64,000 bases of DNA from Linnemannia hyalina (lineage: Eukaryota; Mortierellomycota; Mortierellomycetes; Mortierellales; Mortierellaceae): NCBI GenBank assembly GCA_019671135.1, contig JAHRHY010000007.1, forward strand, positions 1,674,001-1,738,000. The letters are read 5' to 3'. Positions 8,231-20,728 of this stretch are shown here, in pieces. The notes beneath the pieces are model-generated. The model was given only the letters and a program-made list of their open reading frames with translations, made no database searches and was not told the DNA's origin. Every line of letters begins with the position of its first letter. The first letter of the stretch is position 1. Both the position numbers and the translations under genes were made by a program.

Positions 8231-8881
8231 AACAACGATATTGTTTACAATTTGCATCTATGTGAACTTGTGAGGATTTCTTGCAGCAAAGGAAAGCAAT
8301 TGCCCATCACGTGTGTGACCTACATGTGGGGGTCTTGGAGGGAGTTGCCCTTGGCTGACCGAGTCATTGGCGTCAGTGCCCGGTTGAACAGGGTCACTTG
8401 TCGAGAGAGAGGGAGAGGGGAGAGTGGAGTTTCTCTCGGCAACTCCTGTATCCAAAGGAGTATCTTCGGGGTCAACGGGCATAACTCGAATAGCGGCAGA
8501 CGAGGAAAAGGATGTATGTATATATATGTGTGTGTGTGCTCCCTCTCAATATCGCGAATAAAGACAGCAACTCTCAAGACCTGCCCGTATCGTGGAAGAA
8601 AGGTGTTTTATGTCAATAACTATTCTCCAAAGGTTAGAAACTACTATTGCTACCAATGGTCAAAGGGCATAGTGCCTACCTGCTCGTATCGTGGAAGAAA
8701 GGTGCTTTTCCAGACACTCGCAGGCAAGCGCGTAAAATAGCAAAATGGCCACCAGAAGCTAAGCCACTCCAAATCATCACACTACACAGAAGAACACCAA
8801 GGACAAAAAAAAAAGGCGGCGAGTTCTGGGATTGATTCTTCTCCATCGACTTTCAATCGGACTCAAGAACAACGTCAAGCC
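8231..8881. other. Intergenic, with a short direct repeat
   Basis: No gene is supported. A direct repeat CCTGCYCGTATCGTGGAAGA plus AAGGTGYTTT occurs at about 8579-8608 and 8678-8708. A GT/AT microsatellite lies at 8515-8540 and an A-rich run just before the next start. Confidence 0.6.
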
Positions 8882-10246
8882 ATGGCAGCCCTACTCAGGA
8901 ACAGCTTTGTCCAACTGTCGGTCAAAACAAACGCGTTCAGCCGACTCCAGCTACAACACTCGCCATCAAATCCCATCTTTCAACATTCATTCCAGCTTCG
9001 TTCCTTCACGCAAACGTGTCCTAGCCTTTTGAAGAACGTAACAGGAGCCGACGTTACGACACCAAAGCGCGCTGGCAACCACTCCTCACCCAAAACAACA
9101 AACGACACAGACACCCCGCTATCAATTAGTCGGCTACCGTTGCCAGTTCAAGTTATCGGGAAGAAATTGAAGCAGAGGAAGTTCCCGACCCAGCATTCTC
9201 GTTGGAGATGGACGTACGACGAGGATATACTGCTTTATCGACTCGTCAAGGAAGGCATGGATACATACGACATCTACGTGAACCATTTTCCCTATCGCTC
9301 AATTGCAGCGATTGCGAGGCGCTCAGGTTTTGCATTCAAGACGGCGCAAATTCATGAACGGCAGGCGAGAGAGGGGGTCCGAGAGGGAGAGGTGGACATT
9401 GGCAAATCGGTGGCAGGGGCAGAGGGGGCCGTCCCGTTGGGGAAGGTGTTTGCCAGCTTTATCGGTTCCATAAGGGCTGAACGGGACGAGGACACCTCGG
9501 ACGACGCAGACCTACACTATGCCTGCAGGAGGGCCAAAACTCGGCGAGGAAAGTGGACCTCAGAGGAAGACCTGTTGCTGGAGAAGTTAGTCGACAAGTA
9601 CCATTACCTTCCAGATCCGGTCATTTGGAACACCATCTCGGGACGCAGCATTGGTGATTCACCCCCACTTCTTCGGGCTGGATTATCTTGTAGTCGCCGG
9701 TGGACCCGTCTATATCCGCCGCCATTCCTTCAGACTGGTCGCTGGTCAAAGGAAGAGGACCTGCGTTTGCAAGAAGCGATCTGGGACCAGTTGGAGGGAA
9801 AGTACCAGGTTGCCGTCGATGTTTTGGTGGGAAAACCTGCGACGAATGAACTCAATCTGACTCAATGGCCACCACAGCTGAAGCAGTTGCCTTCACACTC
9901 ACAGGCTGGTTTACCGATCCTCAAGGTTGCGAGCCGGCGGTTAGGGATGTTGAACTGGCTTTTGATTGGAGAAAAGGTCGGGACAAGGGACGAGTGTTGT
10001 TGTCGAGATCATTTTTATACGATGTACCATAACGGCAATAGAGGACCATGGTCAGAAGAAGAGTTGGCGCGTTTGAAGGAAGGAAAGGAGATTTTCGGGA
10101 GAGAATATTGGAAGATTGCAGAGCACGTTAAGACACGAGGTCCTCGCCAGGTGACGGACTTGATTGGTTTGCAGGAGAGGAGGAAAAAGAAACTAAATGC
10201 CAAGGAAGACGAGGTGAAGGCAGCAGCAACTAACAGCAAACAATAA
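8882..10246 (+). CDS. Four-repeat Myb/SANT-like protein, paralogue 2, with presequence-like N-terminus
   Basis: Intronless, 454 residues, collinear with the protein at 6815-8230. Repeats: WRWTYDEDILLYRLVKEGMD...NHFPYRSIAAIARR (about 113-160), GKWTSEEDLLLEKLVDKYHY...RRWTRLYP (about 225-285), GRWSKEEDLRLQEAIWDQLEGKYQ...WLLIGEKV...CRDHFYTMYH (about 290-385) and GPWSEEELARLKEGKEIFG...IAEHVKTRG (about 385-430). The first 50 residues contain no acidic residue and several Arg/Lys, and end in a RSFTQTCPSLLK-type sequence typical of cleaved fungal mitochondrial presequences. The C-terminal tail is Lys-rich. Targeting is inferred, not shown. Confidence 0.82.
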   Translation: MAALLRNSFVQLSVKTNAFSRLQLQHSPSNPIFQHSFQLRSFTQTCPSLLKNVTGADVTTPKRAGNHSSPKTTNDTDTPLSISRLPLPVQVIGKKLKQRKFPTQHSRWRWTYDEDILLYRLVKEGMDTYDIYVNHFPYRSIAAIARRSGFAFKTAQIHERQAREGVREGEVDIGKSVAGAEGAVPLGKVFASFIGSIRAERDEDTSDDADLHYACRRAKTRRGKWTSEEDLLLEKLVDKYHYLPDPVIWNTISGRSIGDSPPLLRAGLSCSRRWTRLYPPPFLQTGRWSKEEDLRLQEAIWDQLEGKYQVAVDVLVGKPATNELNLTQWPPQLKQLPSHSQAGLPILKVASRRLGMLNWLLIGEKVGTRDECCCRDHFYTMYHNGNRGPWSEEELARLKEGKEIFGREYWKIAEHVKTRGPRQVTDLIGLQERRKKKLNAKEDEVKAAATNSKQ

Positions 10247-10526
10247 AGAAGCAAAAAGCAGAATATTGATTCTCTGGCAACGATCGACATGCAGCCTTTG
10301 CACGCTTCAATGTCTGGTTCAAGGATCCATGCTCGCACAATGCTACACTGCAGCCACCAACAACTTCGCACTTCCTCTGACTCTCTTTGACAGACACAGC
10401 GACATCCAATTGAGAGGGTATCAAGTCCAGGCAGGATCCGGCACTCTAAACTCCGACAACAGCGGGGCCTTAAACAAAAGTTTGAACCCTTATGATCTTG
10501 TGAATTGAACAGAAGGATAGAAGGTT

Positions 10527-10551
10527 TGCGACCTGTGTGGATTGAACACAC

Positions 10552-10592
<41 letters not shown>

Positions 10593-10599
10593 AGGTCGC
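10527..10599 (-). tRNA. tRNA-Phe(GAA)
   Basis: The reverse complement folds as a full cloverleaf: acceptor GCGACCT pairing with AGGTCGC, a GCTCAGTTGGGAGAGC D-arm, an anticodon arm TCAGA-CTGAAGA-TCTGA with GAA anticodon, and a T-arm GTGTG-TTCAATC-CACAC. The discriminator base is A. No intron. 73 nt without CCA. Confidence 0.95.
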
Positions 10600-11775
10600 T
10601 TGCTTTGCAGCTTGGTGATGTGAAAGCGCAAGCTGCATGGACATAATTAGAGTAAAGGTTAATATTCGAGAGTGAAAAGTAAAAATTGAAAAATTGAAAA
10701 ATGTAAAAAATGTAAAAAAAAAAAAAAAAAAAAAAAAAAACGGGACACCTTACCGAACACGCGCTGCTGACGAGCGGTTGTTGGAGAGTTTGTTAGGAAG
10801 GAGGAGGTTGTCAATGATGGAGAGGATGGGAAGAATCCCCTTCATTCGTATCTAGTTTTATTTTCTTCCGTTTAAGCTGTGAAGAGCAGCGACAATTGTT
10901 GCGCAGAGCCAGGTTCTGGACCGGACTGCGACTGGTGGATGGTGCACTGAAGAGTTTGGTCTGTAGTCCCCTTTTACTTCCAAATAACTTCCCTATGCTG
11001 TTTGTTAGAGAAATAAAATTGTGTACGAAAAAAAAAAAAAAAGAGGCGGTCTGGTTTGCTTGGAAATAAAAGACATGGAATGAGAGAAGGTGGTGAAGGT
11101 GAGACGGGTCATGGAATTGTAAAGTTGAGGCATGGTTTTCATTCAAGTTTACCACGGCGCTTGAATTATTTCTGGAAGATATTTAGTTGCTTCAGTTCTT
11201 TTTTTTTTTTTCCACCCTTGAAAACGAAAGTGATAGCTTCATTTCAAGCTACTTGAAAGCGTGATAAAAAAACGAGGCATATAGAGCAGTGGGAGATAAC
11301 ATCACGCGTCGAGTGGGAGGCTCTGCACTCTGAATACCTCCACCTAGATGATGATAATGACTAACACTCGGTAGATCGACCATCCATCATCAGGTTCAGG
11401 AATTAATTTTTGCACCTTTTTGAGAGGGCGAAGGTGAAGTTGTGCATGGAAGAAGAGTCGATTCTTGGAGTGAGGCGCAAGGAATGTTTACCGCAGATCA
11501 AAGGTCAAACAACTCAAGAAAAACCCGAAAGGGTCCGTGACACAGACCAGCCAACTCATTAAAAAAATCGTAGATTGATTGACCCCACAAAAAAGGTACG
11601 CACACGGCCACACCAGCAGTAAAAAAAAGGTCAACAGCACCAGAACGAAGGTTCTCATTGCACGCGCCAGAAAGAGAGAATGTGAAGCAAGTGTTTATGA
11701 ACAGCGAGAAATTCTTTTTATTTTTCGATCAGAACAAGAGAAGGGTGTCCTGGCCGATAAAGCAAAAAGACGAAC
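10600..11775. other. Intergenic, no gene seen
   Basis: AT-rich DNA with a 27-nt A run ending at 10740 and further A or T runs at 11025-11042 and 11200-11212. No family-like open frame was recognised on either strand. Confidence 0.6.
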
Positions 11776-13093
11776 TTATTCGGCGTGGTGAGCGGGGAAC
11801 TCGAAGACAACCTCCTTTCCGGTCAAGCGGCGGTAGACGGCGCAGAAGGTATCGAGCTTGTACTCCAAGGAGGTAGAGTCCTTGGCATCAAGGAAGCTAT
11901 TTGAAAGAAAAAAAATAGAGGTTTGTTGTCAGCATCAAATGTCAAGGTAGCCAGTGATCTGTCCTGAATCGAGGCGAAAATCCATGCTGAGAAGAGGAAC
12001 ACGTACACCTTGATGATCTTCTTCTGGTCGGTCTGGACACGGGTGCGCTTGCCGGTGATCTCGGTGGGGTAGACCAAGTCCTCGAGGAGCTTCTCGTGAA
12101 CCGAGGTGAGAGTGCGGGAACGGGGACGCATCTGCTTGGCACGGGAAGTGCGGGTGGGCTTAGCCATGATGCGGCGCTGGGCAACAAAGACGACGTGGCG
12201 GTCAGAGAACTTCTTCTCGAGCTCGCGGGTGAGTCTACACAAATAGGTGGAAAAAACAACAGCATGATATTGTCAGTTTCCTGTGCGTAAAAACAACCAG
12301 AGCATATTTCCTAGATTCCTGACAACTTAGATAATAAGCGACGAGGGACTTGAATCGTTACCTTCCCTGGATCTTGTGGAAAGCCTTCAACTGGGGGACA
12401 GGGACGAAGATGACAATAGCCTTCTTGCCGTTGCCGGTCTCGATCTGATCGAATAAAGAAATACAAATGGTCGGGAGGTCAGATACGTGTCGGATATTGT
12501 AAGAAAAAGACTCCGTGCTCTATTCCTCTGGTTTGAACTCCATCCGATGCTGAGTCGGTGTCCGTATCATCTCGTCCAATGTTTACTCAATAAACGCTCG
12601 AGACAGTCATTGGTACTCTCATTTCCGAGTTGTCGATAGTAAAAAGTCCTATGGGGTGCCGATAATGCGACCGCGCCAGTCTCAAACAGGACCCCTCGCG
12701 GTAAAGGTAGCTCACAAGTCGGTAGCCGATGCCCTTGCCTGGGAAGTGGTCGAACAACCGAAACTTTTGAGGTGATGACTCTTCCTAGCTCCCTCTGGCC
12801 TAACAGTTTTTTTTTGCGATGGATTCCTTCTGTCCTGAACGCCTTTTCTCTTCTCCTTCTTGCTGTTGGTCGCCCATCCTGTGTCTCTGCTTGTCGGCCG
12901 CTATTGTTCCCATCGCCAGAAGGCGATGAAGACTACGAGAGAAAAAACTCACCTCCTTGGCGCTGGAGATCTGAAGGGGCTTGAGCTCCTTCTTCAAGTC
13001 AGCGACGTTGTTCTCCAAGTCGAAAAGAGCCTGAGCAACAGAGAGCTCGATCTCATCAGCGGGGCCGTTCTTGGCAATCTTTTGGCTGGCCAT
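11776..13093 (-). CDS. RPS7: 40S ribosomal protein S7 (eS7)
   Basis: Exons on the minus strand: 13093-12953, 12444-12362, 12234-12007, 11896-11776; 190 residues, the normal eS7 length. Family landmarks: ALFDLENN and LQISSAKEI near the N-terminus, [56 protein letters not shown], then [23 protein letters not shown] at the end. It is a component of the small ribosomal subunit. The third donor is GTACGT at 12006, chosen because it alone keeps the frame into FLDAKD. Intron 1 is long at 508 nt. The strand and spacing show no operon-like link to neighbours. Confidence 0.95.
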
Positions 13094-14568
13094 AGTGTCT
13101 GTTTGTTATTTTTGGGGGGTTGTTGGGAAGTTGAGAAGTCGGGTGGTTTGGTGGTGGGAGGAGTCGATTAGATGATGGTGTCGATTAGAGTTGGAAAGAT
13201 CATGGTATTCCCGTCATATATGAAAAAATAATAGATCCAGATTTCCGCATAGTCCGTGATGATAGAGGTGTCATTGATAGGTTCCCGACGATGAGGTTTT
13301 TTGATTCCGGTAGATGTGATCCCGACAGGTAGGCCAAGAGAGGAGTTATACAGAAAAAGGCGCAAGAGGCAAGTCGGGCGTATGGTGTGGTATGTGTCGA
13401 TATGAAGATGGTTTTCCAATAAGTGCGTGAGTATGTCCGATACGGCGATGGCGATGGCGAAAGGTAGCATGTAATGAGAATATAAGAGGGTAGGATGGAA
13501 TGGTTAGTGGTGTGGTCTTGCAACGGATGGATATGATGGGGCCATGGATGGTCGATGGATGTCTGTCTCCTCTCGCTCGTTTTGGGCAGTCTCTCGATCC
13601 TTACAAGTGAGAAGTGAAAGAAGGGACAAGTTCGCTGTCCGCCATCCGCCTAATAACGCACACACGCTGTGAAACAGTGACTGAATACAAAATCTACAAT
13701 TGAATTGGGTGTCTGATCAAAACCCCTTAAATGCAATGAAGGTGCCTGATTTTTGTGATTCCCATGATGGAGAGAGTCAAGAAGCTCTTTGCTCGCACAC
13801 GCACCGAGGGATACATGCAAACATACACCATTCGCATTGACATGTGCGCTGTGCCTGAATACATGATACTCTTTCTTTCTTTTTTTGTTTCCTTTCTTCC
13901 CTCTTTCTTTCTTTCTTTCTTAATTCACAGCCCTTTCTCCACATTCACTGCAACGAGAATTGACGTGTGGAGGAGGAGGAGAGTAACGTTGTGCTTGTAT
14001 CAGTAGAACCAAAAAAAATAATAGGTGCGTGGAGTGCGGCACAGCCAGGAAGAGGACTCAATGGTCTGTGATCTGTCAGCAGCAACAACAACTACAAGTA
14101 AGAACAACAACAAGCGTTGTGATCATGAGGATTTGGACAGAGACCGAGGGACAAATCAAACTTGAAATGCTTATTGTACTCAATTCAATTCTCTTACCCC
14201 AATGGTTCCCCCAAGGCATTGGGATATACGTATGAGCGTGCGCCAATACGTTCGTATGATTGCCCTGTACGAGAATGAGAATGAGAGCATTTGTGCTGCT
14301 GGGCGTGTGGAAGCAGGAGCCAGTGAATGATCGTGTGGATCTCGCCTTTGGTAGTTTTTTTTTTCTCATGCCGCCCGCCATATGATTTTCACTTTTACTT
14401 TTGCCCCAAAAAAAAATGTAGCGGGGAAACCTTTTTTTTTTTTCTTTCCTTCAACGAACTTTGACAGTGATAAAGAGGAAAGACGTCTTCTTTTTACTTG
14501 TTCTTCTTCTTGCTTCTTCACTCCTCCCATCACACTTCAACCAACTAACACTCAACACATACTCAACC
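13094..14568. other. Shared upstream region of RPS7 (-) and PCYT2 (+), no gene seen
   Basis: About 1.5 kb between divergent starts. It has T-rich and CTTT-repeat tracts near 13872-13920 and A/T runs near 14400-14445. Just before 14569 there is a pyrimidine-rich leader with TTCTTCTTGCTTCTTC-like sequence. I see no conserved coding segment. Confidence 0.6.
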
Positions 14569-16515
<1,947 letters not shown>

Positions 16516-16686
16516 GCTCCCTTCCACCTCCCATACAACATACAAACTGTATTTTTAAAAACAAACAACTCCATTTTAAAAAAGAGAAGATAGATACCCT
16601 TCACCAAATGTTGTTACTTTGCAGCTGCAACGGCTGAATTTGTATTTGCAACTACTGATGATGTTAATGTACATAAGCGTCTGTAT

Positions 16687-17991
16687 TTACAGGAACTTGC
16701 TGCTCTTGCCACTGGAGAACTTTGATCCAAGGCCCATGGCCTGCTTGACCAATTCATCTCTCTGGCGATGATCAACACGACGACCACCGAGGACATCCCT
16801 TTCACGGTCAAAGGCTCGTGCAGAGGGGTTGTCATGTTCCTTGTCGTCTTTTTCCCAGGCCTTGGATTTGATGTACTGGTTCGCATGCGCATCCATAAGC
16901 GACGTCCCTCTCTTCTCGGCCTATTATCGTGGTTGATTGTGTACCCATATGTTGTGTTAGCAACTGGGCAGAGTAATCATTGACATATTAATACAAAAAG
17001 ACAGGAGACCGGTCTTACGTTGTACTTGCGGATCTGCTCCTCGCGCTCGGCATCTTGGCGGGAGCGAAGATATTCCTGTCGCTCGTCGTCATCTCCACGG
17101 TGCTTCGATCTCTTGCGACGATCCGAGTCTTCATCCCTATCCCTGGGCTCGCCTCTCAAACGCTTCTCGCGATCTGCAGGGGTCTCAGTCCACAATGATG
17201 AATCCTGAGGTGCTTGTTCACGCTTCTGGAACGTCCTTGCCGTAATCTTCAACGGGTCATCTATGGAACATTGTAAGGGAAGATCGTTAGTATATTTGAA
17301 TAATACTTGCGAACAGATTGCCAGCATGTAACTAACAGGAGATACTTACCACCAAGGATCCTTGACTCTGGAGGGACCATCATCCAGTCTTCTCTTGTCG
17401 GCTTTTTATCCTTGATCACACTGACTTCCTCATCCTTCTATGTAACCAGTTAAAAATGACAGTGTTGGTTCTGGTCAAATTGCGGCTCAATTGAAAAATC
17501 CTTTCCAAACACGCGTGGATAAAGCGGCCACAACTTACACCATCAAGTTTTCTCCGCATACGCTCAGCGCGCTCCTCGAAAGCCCGAATAGTACTCTGTT
17601 TCGACATGGATGCACGATCAGCTTCTGAGGGCAGTACAGGTCCTACAATATCGTCGTCGCTGCTTTCGTTGTCATAGTGTCGAGAGGAGGCTGAGGCCGA
17701 GGGTGGTAAGGATGGTCCCAGAACACGTTTTGGTGCTTCTGGAGCAGGTCCATTAGCAGCCTTCCTGGCGGCCAAGAGTTCTGGAGGCAGGGCGGGTGCA
17801 AAGTCGTCTGCGGTTACTGGTTCATCATCGTGTGCTGGTGGTCGACTGGGTCCTATGCTGGGACCGATGCTTGGTCCTATGCTGGGACCGATGCTTGGTC
17901 CTATGCTGTCCTGGTCGTCGTCGTCACTGTTGTCGCTGTAGTGTGCGCGACTTTTTTGGAGATGAGGTGGCAGGTCTGGTCCGATGCCCAT
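16687..17991 (-). CDS. GPALPP-motif / DUF3752 protein
   Basis: Exons on the minus strand: 17991-17539, 17437-17350, 17260-17019, 16920-16687; 338 residues. The N-terminus MGIGPDLPPHL is followed by repeated GP-motifs: five IGPS units, DDFAPALPPEL, LGPSLPP and IVGPVLPSE. The middle carries EDWMMVPPES, and the end is a highly charged DUF3752 domain (TARTFQKR, SLWTETPADREKR, then SLMDAHANQY...AFDRERDVLGG...KFSSGKSSKFL). Human GPALPP1 is the family reference; its role is poorly defined, probably nuclear. The ATG at 17991 is in frame with an upstream open region but is the first that fits the family start. It is convergent with PCYT2 (171 bp apart) and divergent from the ADCK1-like gene. Confidence 0.9.
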
Positions 17992-18278
17992 GTTTGGTTT
18001 TTTTGTTTGTGTGTTCAAGGTGAAGAAGGTAATGCGGTCGCTGATCACTTTGCAGCCAAAAGGTTTGTGCACAGTCACGGATGCCTCAAACAGGTTCGAT
18101 GAAATCATATCATCTCTTATTTGTTTGTGCGCAACTGGATTGTTGTACGTTTGAATGGAGGGTCGAAGGAAAGAAGGGCGGAAGATCAGTTCAAGATCAC
18201 TTCTCTTTTCTCTTTCTCCATCACACTCAACACTCATCACTCATCACAACCACTCTCCTTCTCATCTGTTCATTCGCT

Positions 18279-20491
18279 ATGTCACATGCACGGCCACTGC
18301 TGTCAACAGTCGCAGCCATAACACTCTCAACCCCCCTCAAGTCCCGTCTCAGAACAACCCTCCTCCCTTCCTCTTCTTCACTCAGCGCCACCACTTCCGT
18401 CTTCACCCACACAGCAACAACAACAACAAGAGCCACTCCCTTCCTTTCACAACTGCGCCATGCCTCCACTTCCATACACCCATCCCTTTCTACCCCCTCC
18501 TCCCTCCTTCCCGGACGTCGATTCCCTCTAAAGCTAACCATCCCCGTCGCAGCCCTAGTCGCAGGCACCGCACTTTGCAACACAGGCGATACATTCAGGC
18601 ACAAGGCTCTCGCCGTGCGGAGAGTCCTTTTGGCAGCCGAAGCGGTCGTTGTGACCGGTTACGATTACAAGTATTCACTCGGCTACGGGAACCGAGATCT
18701 GGATGTGAACGATCCCGACGATGAGAAGGAGCGGAAAGCGAGGAGGAGTCGGTTGCACCAACGGAGTGCTGAGAGGGTTATGAGGATGATGCGAGAGAAC
18801 GGCGGCATTTACATCAAATTGGTATGTATGATAGGCTGTCGATAATGAGAAGAACGCTTTGGCCATTCATATTTATCCGTTGAGAACGAAATTACATACC
18901 AAACACTCGTTTAAAATGGGGCGTTCTCTTCTCATCGCCATGTCTCCTTGCAATCTAACCGATATCTCGACTTTCTTGATACATCATGTACACAGGGCCA
19001 ACATCTTGCAAGTCTAAAGTACCTACTTCCCGTCGAATGGACCCGAACCATGGAACCCCTCCAAGACAGATGCCTCCCATCCTCCATCGAATCGATTCAA
19101 GCCCTCTTCCTCTCTGATCTGGGTCAACCACTCACCGAGATCTTTTCGTCCTTTGATCTGACACCCATCGGAGTCGCCTCTCTCGCCCAAGTCCACAAAG
19201 CAACCCTCAAACAGACCGGTCAAGAAGTCGCCGTCAAGATCCAACACCCGGCGTTGAGCGAGTTCTCAGAGATTGATATGGTCACCATCTCACAACTGAC
19301 TACCTTTATTGCCTGGGCGTTCCCTGAGTTTGAGTTCTTCTGGTTGAGTGAGGAGATTCAAGCTAACTTGCCCAAGGAGCTGGATTTCCGGTTTGAGGCG
19401 AGGAATTCTGCAAGGACGGCTGTCAACTTTGACCGCGCTCGATCGTTGGGCGACCCTTCGACTGTCAAAGTCCCAGATGTCATCTGGGCTCAAAAGCGAG
19501 TCCTTGTCATGGAATGTACGTTCTTTAATGTCTTTGCCGTCACTTGATCACCATAACTGTGCGTTCGTTATTACATGTAAACTAATCGTCTTATCACCTT
19601 ATCGTTGACTTAGATATGAATGGATCGAGGATCGATAATGTGGAGTACCTCAAGGCAAACAACATCCTCGTCTCCGAGGTCTCCAAGGAGATGGCACGCA
19701 CGTTCTCGCAGATGATCTACAAGGATGGCTTCTTGCACTGTGACCCCCACCCTGGCAATGTCATGATCCGTCCCACCCCTGCCGGCTCACCCTCGCACCG
19801 CAACTTTGAGATCATTCTTCTGGACCATGGTCTCTACCGAGAGCTGTCACCTGAGTTCCGACTGAACTATGCTCGTCTTTGGACTGCCATCATTGCCTCG
19901 GACGAAGAAGCGATCAAGCGCCACGCTTTGTCACTTGGAGGGATTGATGCTTATGAACTTTTTGCTTGTATCTTGACGGGTCGCGATTGGGATGTGATCC
20001 AGGATGCCAAGTTGACAAAGCAGGTCCGTAACAAAGAGGAGACATCCAAAATCTCGCAGGGTGCTGGAAACTGGTTGGTCGAGATTGCGGACATCTTGGC
20101 GCGAGTACCTCGCGACCTGTTGTTGCTGTTCAAGACGAACGACCTCTTGCGTGCGTTGGATGAGGATATGGGAGCGGATGATGGCGCACAGATGAGGACG
20201 TTTGCGGTGATGGGTCAGTACTGTGCTCAGGTCATCTATGAGGCCGAGAAGAATGATATCAAGAACAGTATTCTTTCTGTGACCACAACGGCGACGGGTA
20301 GGGCAGAGGTAACAGTGAGGGTGGTGGTATCGGCGTGGACACGGGGACTTGGAGCGTTGTTCAAGGCGTATTGCAAGTTCTTGTACAAGAAACTGTCGTT
20401 GAATGTGTTTGTCTGGTGGATCGATCTTAGTCAGTCCAATTCTCTACTTTATAGGATCCTTTTCAAGTGTGAGCGACTCCTCATCGCCTAA
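18279..20491 (+). CDS. ADCK1/Mcp2-type UbiB (ABC1) kinase-like protein, mitochondrial
   Basis: Exons 18279-18821, 18996-19515, 19614-20491; 646 residues. The N-terminus is a Ser/Thr/Arg-rich presequence ending near RHASTS, then a hydrophobic segment. UbiB landmarks: KxGQ motif in YIKLGQHLASL, the nucleotide-loop equivalent GVASLAQVH, the VAVKIQHP lysine, KELDFRFEARN, catalytic DGFLHCDPHPGN, and DHG in LLDHGLY. DHG in place of DFG marks the ADCK1/Mcp2 (Cqd2) branch rather than Coq8. Relatives act at the inner mitochondrial membrane and affect coenzyme Q distribution and lipid homeostasis. The 3' end of the last exon (after VWWIDLS) is less conserved and could hide a short terminal intron. The promoter is shared with the GPALPP gene (287 bp between starts). 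Confidence 0.92.
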
Positions 20492-20728
20492 TGCTCTCTC
20501 TCCTTTCCCCTTCGTGTTCTTTACGCGCATCGCATACCCAAAAGATAGATATTTATTCACCCATAGACATTTTAAGCATTTTGCCCATCATCGAACTCGT
20601 TTTCGTGACTCGGTACATTGGACAACAGTCACTCGGTCATCGTCTGAGACACTCTTTTTTCTTTCGTTTTCTCGCTCGTCCCATTTTGTCGCTCTTCACG
20701 CTCATTCACCCACACACCAACAAACGAC

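Noticed and set aside
12541..12760. C/D-box snoRNA in the RPS7 intron
   Set aside because: Only a near-match to a C box on the minus strand and no paired D box at suitable distance.
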